Assembly: GCA_019422905.1 (NCBI GenBank)
Contig: JAHZCM010000016.1
Span: forward strand, 1-25,294
Direction: 5' to 3'
DNA length: 25,294 nt
Source of the DNA: Oscillospiraceae bacterium
Lineage (GTDB): Bacteria; Bacillota; Clostridia; Oscillospirales; Acutalibacteraceae
Positions within the stretch are counted from its first letter, which is position 1; each line of letters opens with the position of its first letter. Below the pieces are notes generated by a model. The model was not told the DNA's origin. It made no database searches and was given only the letters and a program-made list of their open reading frames with translations. Positions 15,056 through 22,787 of the stretch are shown here, one piece after another. A program made the translations under genes and the position numbers.

Positions 15056-15498
15056 GTCTTTTTTTCGTTTTTTTTCGCTTTATTTCCAAAAAATCCGCGT
15101 TTTTTCTCATATTCTTCTTTGGATGGAAGTTTTTTCCGCAGAATAATTTTTCCGACCCGTTTCAGCCGCCTGCGCACGCCTGCCGACATGCGCCGCAGCC
15201 GCGCGGCAAGACGCGGCAAAAGACGGCGCACTGCGTGCGTCAGCGACAGATCCACACACAGAAACCCGATGATCTCGCACGCTGCCTGAAAAAAGCGCAG
15301 ATTTCCCTTCGACACCGCGAGCGCCAGCAAAAAGGTCGTCACCGCCGCAAGCACGGCAAACAGTAAATCCAGAACGGCCGTCGCAAGGCGCCCGAGGGAG
15401 AACACAATGCGCGCGGCCTCCAGAACAGCAAAGAGAAGCCCCAGCAGCACGCCGAGCAGCAGGGAGAGAACAATGGCCTCCGGCGCTACGCTGCTCAT
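15052..15498 (-). CDS. yabQ: Spore cortex biosynthesis protein YabQ
   Basis: A 148-residue membrane protein with about three hydrophobic segments (roughly 8-34, 38-62 and 70-92) and a long, very basic Lys/Arg-rich C-terminal tail. Topology, size and position between yabP and divIC match YabQ, which in B. subtilis is needed for spore cortex formation and sits in the forespore outer membrane. Its ATG overlaps the yabP stop by 4 bp (ATGA), which implies translational coupling. Sequence similarity in this family is low, so context carries much of the call. Confidence 0.85.
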   Translation of the reverse strand: MSSVAPEAIVLSLLLGVLLGLLFAVLEAARIVFSLGRLATAVLDLLFAVLAAVTTFLLALAVSKGNLRFFQAACEIIGFLCVDLSLTHAVRRLLPRLAARLRRMSAGVRRRLKRVGKIILRKKLPSKEEYEKKRGFFGNKAKKNEKKT

Positions 15499-15770
15499 TT
15501 AAAGATCCTGCCCAGCACGGTAGTCGGGCGCACGCCGTCCGCGTAGGAGAGCGCGATCACGCGCCCTTTGACGAGCAGCTCGCCCGTATCGGCACTGAGA
15601 TTTTCAATATACAGTCCCTCGCCCTTGATATTCAGCCGCCCATCTGCCGTCTGCGCCGTAATCAGCTCCTCGCTGAAAAAGTCCACGCGCTCCACGCCTG
15701 TAGCGACAAGCCGCGTCCGATTTTCAATCTGCAGGGAATGCTTCTTCGCGTTTACTGTTTGCTGTGCCAT
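15495..15770 (-). CDS. yabP: Sporulation protein YabP
   Basis: A 91-residue soluble protein of the YabP/YqfC family (SLQIENRTRLVATGVERVDF, then DGRLNIKGEGLYIENLS and a GELLVKGRVIALSY segment). In B. subtilis it acts with YabQ in the mother cell during cortex assembly. The ATG at 15770 follows AAAGTGG at 8 nt. The stop overlaps yabQ by 4 bp. A 228-nt leader with competing hairpins separates it from the broken deaminase gene upstream. Confidence 0.9.
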   Translation of the reverse strand: MAQQTVNAKKHSLQIENRTRLVATGVERVDFFSEELITAQTADGRLNIKGEGLYIENLSADTGELLVKGRVIALSYADGVRPTTVLGRIFK

Positions 15771-15830
15771 TGTTATGACCACTTTCCTTTCCGCGCGGCG
15801 CGCGTTTTTGTGGTTCTGCTTTGGGCAGAA

Positions 15831-15855
15831 TGCCGGCCTGCACGGGCAGCCGGCA
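15831..15855. repeat. Inverted repeat in the yabP leader
   Basis: TGCCGGC (15831-15837) and GCCGGCA (15849-15855) form a 7-bp GC-rich stem around 11 nt, 60 nt before the yabP start. No T tract follows on the minus strand, so it is not a simple terminator. Confidence 0.4.
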
Positions 15856-15894
15856 GGCAAAAAGTGCCGCTTGAAAAACTTTCAAAGCTTTATT

Positions 15895-15942
15895 TCGCCT
15901 TTCGGCTCAAAAAAGCAAAAAGCCGAAACCGGCGAGCGGCTT
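15895..15942 (-). promoter_or_regulatory. Terminator with competing hairpin ahead of yabP
   Basis: On the minus strand hairpin A is AAGCCG (15942-15937) with CGGCTT (15925-15920), followed by a T-rich tract of TTTGCTTTTTTG type: a terminator for the gene upstream. Hairpin B is TCGCC-GG-TTTCGGCT (15935-15921) with AGCCGAAAGGCGA (15907-15895), 13 pairs with a 2-nt bulge, and places that T tract in its loop. The two share 15920-15925 and 15937, so they cannot both form. This resembles an attenuator, but no ligand motif is evident. Confidence 0.45.
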
Positions 15943-15998
15943 CAGCCTTCGTTTCGCTCATATAAACATATGGCGCAGCGGAAAAATATATGACAAAA

Positions 15999-16377
15999 TC
16001 AATCCTGCCAAATGTGGGGCAGCAGCGCGCGGAGCGTCGCGACGCCGTTCTTCAGGCAAACCTGCGCGTCCAGATTCCTGCGGTCGATCTGGTACATGAA
16101 CTCCCGGCAGCGGCCGCAGGGCGCGACGACGCCCACGCCGTCGCATACGGCGACGATTTTTTTCAATCCGGCTTTCGCCCGCCGTGACCATCGCGGCGAT
16201 CACGGCATGCTCTGCGCAAAAGCCCATGGAGCTGCTGGTATCGATGCATACGCTCCGGTAAACGTTTCCTCTGTCCGTCACGAGCGCCGCCGCAACGGAG
16301 CCCGCATATGCGCCTTCGCCCAGCTCCCGCGGGTTCAGCGTGCTTTCGGCAATCCCGATCAGCTCTTCAAAATTCAT
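15999..16377 (-). pseudogene. Cytidine deaminase-like protein, frameshifted
   Basis: The start is clear (ATG at 16377, AAGGAGG 9 nt upstream). The first frame reads well through the zinc/catalytic motif CAEHAVIAAM to GESRIEK, then becomes Arg-rich nonsense. At a run of seven A on the minus strand (16163-16157) the sensible reading moves by one base. Removing one A continues as KIVAVCDGVGVVAPCGRC, containing the second zinc motif PCGRC, and ends LLPHIW-QD at a stop at 16001-15999, about 125 residues. Both halves belong to the small cytidine/blasticidin-S deaminase fold. It may be a sequencing error, a recent null allele, or a gene read by slippage. It sits between yabO and yabP. Confidence 0.85.
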
Positions 16378-16449
16378 CTTTCACGGCCTCCTTTTTTCCG
16401 CATCCCGCGCAAACCGCCCTTTCCGCGCCGGCGGGACGCTTCAACCGCC

Positions 16450-16698
16450 TTATTTTTCCTCGATGATCTCGTACATCAGCGCGGCCTCATCCTTTTTGGC
16501 GTACTCGTTGACCGATACGACGCGCGCCTTTACCGCGCGGGCGCCAAGCTGCAACTCCAGCACATCGTTCACCTTGACGTCGTAGGACGCTCTGGCAACC
16601 TTGCCGTTGACCAGAACGCGGCCCGCATCGCACGCCTCGTTGGCGACGGTACGGCGCTTGATGATGCGGGAAACCTTCAAATATTTATCCAATCGCAT
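16450..16698 (-). CDS. yabO: S4-domain RNA-binding protein YabO
   Basis: An 82-residue S4-fold protein (MRLDKYLKVSRIIKRRTVAN with GRVLVNGKV following) of the Hsp15/RqcP type. YabO (RqcP) of B. subtilis works with RqcH in C-terminal alanine tailing of stalled nascent chains on 50S subunits; assignment here rests on length, sequence and position. GAGGAG lies 8 nt before the ATG. It lies between hup, from which a terminator separates it, and the deaminase gene. Confidence 0.9.
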   Translation of the reverse strand: MRLDKYLKVSRIIKRRTVANEACDAGRVLVNGKVARASYDVKVNDVLELQLGARAVKARVVSVNEYAKKDEAALMYEIIEEK

Positions 16699-16733
16699 AA
16701 GCTTTTCTCCTCAATTTCCTGATATAACACAAA

Positions 16734-16759
16734 GGAACGGATCCAGCCGGACCCGTTCC
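16734..16759 (-). terminator. Terminator after hup
   Basis: An 11-bp stem (16734-16744 with 16749-16759, GGAACGG core, one G-T pair) has a 4-nt loop. On the minus strand TTTGTGTT follows. The weak T tract suggests partial read-through into yabO. Confidence 0.72.
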
Positions 16760-16786
16760 GCCATTTTTATAAATTCAAAGCACGTC

Positions 16787-17062
16787 TTACTGATTGACGG
16801 ATTCCTTCAGAGCCTTACCGGCCTTGAAAGCCGGGGTCTTGGAAGCCGGGATCGTAATCTCTGCGCTTGTTCTCGGGTCACGGCCAATGCGCGCGCTTCT
16901 CTCGCGAACCTCAAAGGTGCCGAAGCCGGCGATCTGAACCTTTTCGCCCTCTGTCAGGGACTTTGTGATGGCAGAAATTGCAGCGGAAACTGCGCTTTCC
17001 GCATCCTTCTTGGAAAGGGATGTCGCTTCCGCAACAGCGGCGATGAGTTCTGTTTTATTCAT
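16787..17062 (-). CDS. hup: HU-family DNA-binding protein
   Basis: A 91-residue HU homologue starting MNKTELIAAVAEATSLSKKD, with the signature GFGTFEVRERSARIGRDPRT and the DNA-binding arm that follows. It forms dimers that bend and compact the chromosome. GGAGG lies 9 nt before the ATG. It sits between mazG and yabO, flanked by hairpins on both sides, so it may be transcribed more strongly than its neighbours. I found no convincing promoter in the short gap. Confidence 0.95.
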   Translation of the reverse strand: MNKTELIAAVAEATSLSKKDAESAVSAAISAITKSLTEGEKVQIAGFGTFEVRERSARIGRDPRTSAEITIPASKTPAFKAGKALKESVNQ

Positions 17063-17098
17063 AATGAATAACCTCCAGTAATTTTTAATTTATTCAAC

Positions 17099-17117
17099 AC
17101 CCGGACAGACGCCGGGT
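17099..17117 (-). terminator. Weak terminator-like hairpin after mazG
   Basis: ACCCGG (17099-17104) and CCGGGT (17112-17117) form a 6-bp stem followed on the minus strand by GTTGAATAAATT. The T tract is poor. Confidence 0.4.
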
Positions 17118-17127
17118 CCGAATTGCT

Positions 17128-17826
17128 TTATTTTTCCGTTTCAAAGCCCGCGATATACGCTTTGCAGGTTTCAAACAACGCGCGTTCCGCATCTACGCCC
17201 AGCTTCCGCGCCAGCTCCGTCACATCAAACAGAGCCTGCCCAAGAAGCTGCGCTCCGTTTTCCGGCGTCGCTGCCTGAACGGACGCACTAATGCTCGCCT
17301 TCAACGCTTCGGCGTCTCCAGTTTCGGCACCCATGCCCGCCGCCTTTTTACGCACCTTCTGCGCGCGCATCAGCGCCGGCATTGCCGGGGAAACGCTCTC
17401 CAGCACCTCACGGTTCGACTTCTGCTTTTTCGTCTCACGCTTGATCTGATCCCAGTTTGAAAGCACCTGATCCGTTGTATCCGCTTTTGTATCCGCAAAC
17501 ACATGCGGATGGCGGACAACCATCTTTTCCGCTACCCCGCTGACCACATCCGCGAAGTCGAAATGCCCCTGCTCGCGCTCAATCTCACTGTGAAATGCGA
17601 CCTGCAGAAGCACATCGCCCAGCTCCTCGCGGAGCAGCTCCGTATTGTCGGTGTCAATGGCCTCGATCGCCTCATAACATTCTTCCAGAAAATCGCGCCG
17701 GATACTCTTGTGATCCTGCTCGCGATCCCACGGACAGCCCTGCGGAGAACGCAGAATCGTGAGGATTTCCAAAAGGTCCTCGACCGTATACCGTGCTTTT
17801 CCCACAAATTTCGAAACGTCTTTCAT
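17128..17826 (-). CDS. mazG: MazG-family nucleoside triphosphate pyrophosphohydrolase
   Basis: A 232-residue MazG protein that hydrolyses NTPs to NMP and pyrophosphate, clearing abnormal nucleotides. The GCPWDREQDHKSI motif, EECYEA and EELGDVLLQVAFHS segments of the first MazG domain are clear; these hold the magnesium ligands. The C-terminal part is less conserved. B. subtilis YabN at this position carries an N-terminal tetrapyrrole-methylase-like domain that is absent here. The ATG at 17826 has GAGGATAGGG upstream and lies 8 nt after the stop of the flippase gene, so the two are one transcript. Confidence 0.93.
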   Translation of the reverse strand: MKDVSKFVGKARYTVEDLLEILTILRSPQGCPWDREQDHKSIRRDFLEECYEAIEAIDTDNTELLREELGDVLLQVAFHSEIEREQGHFDFADVVSGVAEKMVVRHPHVFADTKADTTDQVLSNWDQIKRETKKQKSNREVLESVSPAMPALMRAQKVRKKAAGMGAETGDAEALKASISASVQAATPENGAQLLGQALFDVTELARKLGVDAERALFETCKAYIAGFETEK

Positions 17827-17834
17827 ATTCTACC

Positions 17835-19598
17835 CTATCCTCCTGTATTTTTCAAGTATTTTTCCTGCCTTTTTAAAATTTTTTCCCCGCCGGGCAGCAT
17901 CACCAGATCCTGCTTCCGCACGGCGCGCAAAAGCAGCAGCGCAGCGCCGTAAGCCAGCGCTCCGGCCAGAACGGCGGGCACTGCGTCAAGCCGCGTTCCG
18001 CCGCTGAGCATTTCTGTGCCGCGCCATGCGCCAAAGGCCGCGGCGCCGCAGAGCAGGGCGGCCAAAAGCGGCTTGATGATCGTGGAAGAAAAATCCAGCC
18101 GAATCCCCGTAATACGCGCCAGCGCAAAAAGCTCCGCAGCCGTGACCAGCACGTAGCACACAAGCGTGCTGATTCCGCCGCCCAGAATATTCACCGCCGG
18201 TATCCCTGCCAGTATGTAATTCAGAACAACTTTCACCAGCAGTCCGCTGAGCACAAGAATGACCGGAAGCTCCATATGGCCCACCGCCTGCAGCATGCTG
18301 CCGAGCGGCGTCGTCACTGCGGCGAAGATCGCCGCAATCCCCATCACGGCCAGCGCCTGTGCGATAATCGGCGTACTGGGCCGGTCTCCATAGACCAGCA
18401 CGGCGATCGGCTCCGCCAGCACGGAGAGCCCGATCCCGGCGGGCAGCGCAAACCTGCACGTCACGCGCAGCACCGTCTCAATCGCATTTTGCAGCTCCCG
18501 CTTCACGCCGCGCGCAAAAGCGTGCGTCACGCTGGGCAGCGCGCTGACGCCAAACGCCTGTGTCACGCTGGGCACCAGCATAAAAAGCGTGAGGGCCATG
18601 TTGTAGCAGCCAAAGAGATAGTTCGGAATTGAATCGGGCGCGGAAAGATTCTCCGCCGGAATACAGCCGGCATACATGCCGATCATCGGCGCAGGATCCG
18701 TGCGCAGGATATACGCGATACGCGTCTGGAGAAAGGAGGCGTCGATCAGGCCGGATACGCTCATCGCCACGGCGCCGATCGCGATTGGCACGGACGAGCG
18801 AAGCAGACAGCGCGCCAGCGTGCGGCGTGCCTGCGGCTCCGGCGCACGGCGCAGCTGCGCCTCCGGAATCCCGTCTCCGCAGCGGTCGCGCAAGCGCAGG
18901 TACAAAAAGCTCAGCCCGGAGCCGAGCGACACGCCGAGAATCGCGGCGGCGGCTCCAAACGCACAGATCGTCCGCTGTGCCGCCGCTGCGTCCGAAACCG
19001 CTCGGCGAAAGATCATGCCTGTTTCCGCATATTCCCGGCTGCAATGCTCCATGACGAAATATGCGCCGCTCAGGCCGAAAACCAGCTTGGAAAACGCCTC
19101 GATGATCTGCGAGACCGTTGTCGGCGTCATATTCCGCAGCCCTTCGTAATAGCCGCGGTACACCGCGGCCAGGCTGCACAGCAGCACGGAAGGGGCAAGC
19201 GCGAGCATGGCGGGCAACGCGCCGGTGTTGCCGACGGCTTTCGTATAAAGCGGCGCGCCGAGAATCATGGCGCCTGTTCCCACCGCGCCGGTCATCAGAA
19301 AAATCGGCAGCGCCACGCTTTTGATGCGGCGCACATCCCGCCAGCGCCCGAGGGAATCGTTCTCCGAAACCATGCGGGACACCGCCACCGGGAATCCCGC
19401 CGTGGCAATGCTGAAAATCACGTTGTAAAAGCTGTAAGCCGTGCTGAAATAGCCCATGCCGTCCTCCGTGATGACGGCGGACAGCGGGATCTTAAACAAC
19501 GCGCCGATAACCTTGACGAGCAGGACGCCCGCCGTGAGCAGAAGCGCACCGTGCAGAAAGCTCTGGCGCACACGTTTTTCAGGCTGTTTCCGAACCAT
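17835..19598 (-). CDS. SpoVB/YabM-like MOP-superfamily flippase
   Basis: A 587-residue integral membrane protein with about 13-14 hydrophobic segments and the polysaccharide-export/MviN-type signature near its start (LTAGVLLVKVIGALFKIPLS). It probably flips lipid-linked sugar intermediates, such as lipid II or a spore-related precursor, across the membrane. In B. subtilis YabM (Amj/MurJ-related group) lies at this place, while SpoVB is a sporulation paralogue; sequence alone does not decide between the two. ACGGAGT precedes the ATG at 19598 by 7 nt. It heads the minus-strand cluster that continues through mazG. Confidence 0.87.
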   Translation of the reverse strand: MVRKQPEKRVRQSFLHGALLLTAGVLLVKVIGALFKIPLSAVITEDGMGYFSTAYSFYNVIFSIATAGFPVAVSRMVSENDSLGRWRDVRRIKSVALPIFLMTGAVGTGAMILGAPLYTKAVGNTGALPAMLALAPSVLLCSLAAVYRGYYEGLRNMTPTTVSQIIEAFSKLVFGLSGAYFVMEHCSREYAETGMIFRRAVSDAAAAQRTICAFGAAAAILGVSLGSGLSFLYLRLRDRCGDGIPEAQLRRAPEPQARRTLARCLLRSSVPIAIGAVAMSVSGLIDASFLQTRIAYILRTDPAPMIGMYAGCIPAENLSAPDSIPNYLFGCYNMALTLFMLVPSVTQAFGVSALPSVTHAFARGVKRELQNAIETVLRVTCRFALPAGIGLSVLAEPIAVLVYGDRPSTPIIAQALAVMGIAAIFAAVTTPLGSMLQAVGHMELPVILVLSGLLVKVVLNYILAGIPAVNILGGGISTLVCYVLVTAAELFALARITGIRLDFSSTIIKPLLAALLCGAAAFGAWRGTEMLSGGTRLDAVPAVLAGALAYGAALLLLRAVRKQDLVMLPGGEKILKRQEKYLKNTGG

Positions 19599-19677
19599 AA
19601 AACATACTCCGTTTCATCTTGGCCCGCGCTTTTCGACCAAACCGCGCAGAGAGCCGGATTTAAACCGCGAAAGAAAA

Positions 19678-19698
19678 GGAAAGAGTATGCCTCTTTCC
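19678..19698 (-). terminator. Terminator of the zinc-ribbon gene
   Basis: GGAAAGAG (19678-19685) pairs with CTCTTTCC (19691-19698) around a 5-nt loop; on the minus strand TTTTCTTT follows. It lies about 55 nt after the stop at 19753. The rest of 19599-19752 shows no gene. Confidence 0.75.
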
Positions 19699-19752
19699 TC
19701 TCTGTTTTACGTCCGGCAGGCAGCAGCCTGCATTTTCACTTCTTTTTCGGAA

Positions 19753-20205
19753 TTACTCTTCCGTCTTTTCCTCCGGCGCATCAGCAGGCTCCTCTGCCGC
19801 TTCCGCCGGCTCCTGCGCGGGCTCTTCCGCCGGCGTCTCCGGCGCCTTTTCGAGCTTCATGCCGCAGTGGCTGCAGAACGCGGAATCCACGGACATCTGC
19901 TTGCCGCAGGCCGGGCAGGTAACCTTATTCTGAAGCGCCGCAAGCTGTGCCGAAACCACGCCGAACTGGGCGTAGAGATCGTCGATACCGGCAATCTTCT
20001 CCTCCAGCTCCGCTTCGTCTGTGGAACCGGCTTTCTTCGCCTCGTAAATGAACTGACCCAGCTCCTGATAGCGCTTATTGATTTCGCCGTTCAGCTCCGA
20101 AATGTTAATTCTCAGCTTGGACATATCCACGAACTGTCCCGCCATTTTTCCGACGGTCTGTGCTGCGGATTTTGCATTGATGACAACATCGTCTAAAATT
20201 CCCAT
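19753..20205 (-). CDS. Coiled-coil zinc-ribbon protein of unknown function
   Basis: A 150-residue soluble protein. Residues about 1-90 are helical and likely coiled coil (DMSKLRINISELNGEINKRY). They are followed by a zinc ribbon with CxxC pairs at 97/100 and 111/114 (CPACGKQ, CSHCG), then a Glu/Pro/Ala-rich acidic tail of low complexity. Proteins of this layout are common in Clostridia and have no settled role. The start at 20205 is chosen for AAGGAG upstream; the longer frame begins at the -10 box. It is monocistronic, with its own promoter and terminator. Confidence 0.85.
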   Translation of the reverse strand: MGILDDVVINAKSAAQTVGKMAGQFVDMSKLRINISELNGEINKRYQELGQFIYEAKKAGSTDEAELEEKIAGIDDLYAQFGVVSAQLAALQNKVTCPACGKQMSVDSAFCSHCGMKLEKAPETPAEEPAQEPAEAAEEPADAPEEKTEE

Positions 20206-20231
20206 AACTCTATTCTCCTTTATATCATTTC

Positions 20232-20259
20232 GCAGAACCGGAATTTCTTTTGGTTCTGC
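20232..20259. repeat. Inverted repeat at the transcription start of the zinc-ribbon gene
   Basis: GCAGAACC (20232-20239) and GGTTCTGC (20252-20259) are a perfect 8-bp inverted repeat 12 bp apart, beginning about 5 bp after the -10 box. It may be an operator or a stabilising 5' hairpin in the mRNA. Confidence 0.55.
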
Positions 20260-20263
20260 CACC

Positions 20264-20292
20264 ATTATAGCCTAAAAATAACAAAAAAGCAA
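20264..20292 (-). promoter_or_regulatory. Promoter of the zinc-ribbon gene
   Basis: The minus strand has TTGCTT (20292-20287), a 17-bp spacer and a perfect TATAAT (20269-20264). An imperfectly isolated AATCG-AGT-CGATT dyad (20298-20310) lies just upstream of the -35 box. Confidence 0.72.
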
Positions 20293-20306
20293 ATGGCAAT
20301 CGAGTC

Positions 20307-20343
20307 GATTTGTAAATAAAGATTGAATATTTCCTTACAAATC
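20307..20343. repeat. Inverted repeat after the kinase gene
   Basis: GATTTGTAA (20307-20315) and TTACAAATC (20335-20343) are a perfect 9-bp inverted repeat, three bases after the kinase stop on the minus strand. No T tract follows, so it is at best a weak or processing-type 3' end. Confidence 0.45.
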
Positions 20344-20345
20344 AC

Positions 20346-21326
20346 TTAATTTCCGGTTTCAGCGGCTTTTGGGCCGAGAAATTCACGGAGCATGGAGTTC
20401 TCTGGCACGAGCGACGGATCCACCGGTTCAAAGCGCATCAGACGGGCATCGAGATCGCGGGCCTTCCGGTAGGACGGGCCGTCCTCTGCCGTCGGGCGCA
20501 GTTGCGTGCGCCCCAGCGGGATCACCGTGGAACGCAGCACGCACGGTTCATAGATATGAATGGAATTCACCGTATAATCCGCCGAAAGCCTGTACGGGCG
20601 GATATATTTGTTTTCGCCCGCCACAACATTGTCCCACATGGAAAGCGTCCCCTCCGCCGAGGTGTTACGAAACTTCACGTCGCGCGCAATGCGCCGGACA
20701 AGGCGGAGATCCATCGGCGAAATCACCTCGCCGTTCGCATCCTTAATCTGCTGCTTCACGCTGACATACAGCTTGATCGCGCAGCCCTCCGGCAAATTCT
20801 TCGTAAAAATCGGGTTCAGCGCGTGAATGCCCTCCAGGATGACAAAGCCGTGGTCGCGCACGTCCAGCTCGCGCACGGCAAGGCTGCGCCGCCCCGTCAT
20901 AAAATCGTAGGACGGCAATGCACAGACGCCCTGACGGATCACAGACGAGAGGCACTGCTGCACAAGGTCGATGTCCAGCGCATTCACGGTTTCATAATCC
21001 TTTTCGCCGCCCGGCAGCGTCGGTGTCTGCTCCGTGCCGAGATAAAAATCGTCCATGGACACGATCGACGCCCTGAGGCCAAACTCCAGAAGGTAATCCC
21101 GGAGCAGGTGCGCCGTCGTCGTCTTGCCGCTTGAGGACGGACCGGCCAGCATACAGACCTTCGCCGTGCCGTAATGCGTGACAATGTTCCGCGCAACGTT
21201 GCGCAGGTGCTCGTGATAGGAGTCCTCCACCTCGTCGATCATGACCTGCGGCCGCGAAAGCGCCGCGTCATTGATCTGCTCGAGATGGTTGATGTATTTA
21301 ATGTATCCGCTTGCGAAATTGCTCAT
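20346..21326 (-). CDS. Uridine kinase-like P-loop nucleoside kinase
   Basis: A 326-residue member of the phosphoribulokinase/uridine kinase family. The Walker A loop is AGPSSSGKTTTA (about 61-72); SMDDFYLG and SYDFMTGRR match the substrate and Mg sites; ILEGIHALNP matches the family's second acidic motif. It is longer than the classical Udk (about 210 aa) and lacks the N-terminal TGS/threonyl-tRNA-synthetase-like half found in some clostridial kinases. Its substrate is therefore only inferred to be a nucleoside. Its ATG at 21326 lies 29 bp inside the end of hemZ, so it is the last gene of the rel operon. Confidence 0.85.
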   Translation of the reverse strand: MSNFASGYIKYINHLEQINDAALSRPQVMIDEVEDSYHEHLRNVARNIVTHYGTAKVCMLAGPSSSGKTTTAHLLRDYLLEFGLRASIVSMDDFYLGTEQTPTLPGGEKDYETVNALDIDLVQQCLSSVIRQGVCALPSYDFMTGRRSLAVRELDVRDHGFVILEGIHALNPIFTKNLPEGCAIKLYVSVKQQIKDANGEVISPMDLRLVRRIARDVKFRNTSAEGTLSMWDNVVAGENKYIRPYRLSADYTVNSIHIYEPCVLRSTVIPLGRTQLRPTAEDGPSYRKARDLDARLMRFEPVDPSLVPENSMLREFLGPKAAETGN

Positions 21327-22761
21327 ACTGCTTTCCGACGCCTCCCTTTCTTTCTAAGATTTCCTCATAACGGGTGATATACTCATATGAGTACTTAAAA
21401 TTAAAAATGCGTGTCAGATCCTCCGAATAGGGGTCTTTCAGCTTGGAAACACCGCCTGCGCCGCAGGCCAGCACCGTTTCCGTTTCATCCATCGTAAAAA
21501 TATTGTAAGCGCAGACAAACCCCGGCTTCGCCCAGCCCGTATTCTCCAGATTGCCCGCCATACCTTTCTGCCTGTAGAGGTAATACGGCGCAAAGCCATG
21601 CTCCGTCAGCCGCCGCTCCGCATAGGCCATCATCCGGTCGGCAAGAGCGGCATCCGCATGCGCCCGGTTCACCTCGCCGCTCTGCGTGATGCGCGACGAA
21701 CGCTTGAGCGCGAGGGAATGCACGGTCACATTTTCCGGGTCCAGCGCCAGCACCTTCTCGATCGTGTCGCAGAAGCTCTCGAAGGTATCGCCCGGCAAGC
21801 CGACGATCAAATCCATATTGATATTCGTAAACCCGATTTCCCGCGCAAGCCGAAACGCCTCCACCACCTCCTGCGCCGTATGGCGGCGGCCGATATTTTG
21901 AAGCACATCGTCTTGCAGCGTCTGCGGATTGATGCTGATGCGCGTGACGCCGCCGGCAAGAAGCGCTTCGAGTTTAGCGCGGTCAATCGTGTCCGGACGT
22001 CCGGCTTCGACGGTGAACTCCGTACAACGGGAAAGATCAAAGGAAGACCGCACGGTGCGGATCATCTCCGCAAGCTGCTCCGCGGAAAAGGTGGTCGGCG
22101 TGCCGCCGCCGACATAGACCGACCGCAGCACGAGGCCGAGCTCCTTCGCACATGATGCGGTGGCCTCGATTTCCCGCATCAAAAGCGCGTGATACTCCGG
22201 AATCTGCTTCCTTGTTTTTTCCACGCTCTGGGAGACAAACGAGCAGTACGCGCAGCGCGTCGGGCAGAACGGCACGGAAATATACAGGGAAAAATCGTTC
22301 TCCCCAACATCCGCGACGACCGGCGCCTGCTCCCGCAGCGTCCGCGCCGCCAGTGCCGCTTTCTCTTCGGACACGAAATACTTCTCGCGGAACAGGCGCT
22401 CCGCTTCCGCCTCGCCGTACCGTCCGGCAAGCTGGCGCAGCAGCTTAATCGGGTGGATGCCCGTAAGCATTCCCCAGCGCGGCGTTTTTCCCGTATGCGC
22501 GCTGAGCGCCTCAAACAGCAGCGCCATCAGGCCGTATTCGTCCTCCGCAGCCCGCGCCGCCGTGCGGAACGTCTCGCCGTCCGCGTCCGCAATGCGGACA
22601 ATGTACCGCCCGTCCTGAATCGCCGTATAGACGGTTCTCGCCTGCGGTTCTTCCGTCTCCTCCGCTTCATGCCGCGTCATCACCTTATCAAACGGAAAAA
22701 AGACGCGGCACAGGTTTTCCGCTTCATAATGATAGGGGTGGTCGATAACAAAAAGATACAT
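21298..22761 (-). CDS. hemZ: Radical SAM coproporphyrinogen dehydrogenase-like protein HemZ
   Basis: A 487-residue radical SAM protein. The 4Fe-4S motif CPTRCAYC (Cys166, 170, 173) follows an N-terminal extension of about 155 residues that is typical of the Firmicutes HemZ family. The SAM-binding GGGTPT (about 217) and INPQTLQDDVL and MDLIVGLPGDT segments follow. HemZ is named as an oxygen-independent coproporphyrinogen III oxidase, although no other haem gene is nearby and the true substrate in anaerobes is uncertain. AAGGAT lies upstream of the ATG at 22761. In many Clostridia it follows rel and a metallo-hydrolase, as here, usually with hisS next rather than a kinase. Confidence 0.92.
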   Translation of the reverse strand: MYLFVIDHPYHYEAENLCRVFFPFDKVMTRHEAEETEEPQARTVYTAIQDGRYIVRIADADGETFRTAARAAEDEYGLMALLFEALSAHTGKTPRWGMLTGIHPIKLLRQLAGRYGEAEAERLFREKYFVSEEKAALAARTLREQAPVVADVGENDFSLYISVPFCPTRCAYCSFVSQSVEKTRKQIPEYHALLMREIEATASCAKELGLVLRSVYVGGGTPTTFSAEQLAEMIRTVRSSFDLSRCTEFTVEAGRPDTIDRAKLEALLAGGVTRISINPQTLQDDVLQNIGRRHTAQEVVEAFRLAREIGFTNINMDLIVGLPGDTFESFCDTIEKVLALDPENVTVHSLALKRSSRITQSGEVNRAHADAALADRMMAYAERRLTEHGFAPYYLYRQKGMAGNLENTGWAKPGFVCAYNIFTMDETETVLACGAGGVSKLKDPYSEDLTRIFNFKYSYEYITRYEEILERKGGVGKQYEQFRKRIH

Positions 22762-22787
22762 GATAAAATCCTTAATTCAGCTTATCC

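Noticed and set aside
15965..15994. A sigma-E-like promoter on the minus strand (GTCATAT, 15 bp, CATATGTT) upstream of yabP.
   Set aside because: Attractive because yabP is sigma-E controlled in Bacillus, but the -10 matches only in part and a terminator-like hairpin lies between it and yabP.
16157..16163. Programmed ribosomal frameshift at the A run in the deaminase gene.
   Set aside because: The needed shift is +1, whereas A-run slippery sites usually give -1, and no stimulatory structure or stop codon is seen next to the site. A sequencing error or mutation is simpler.
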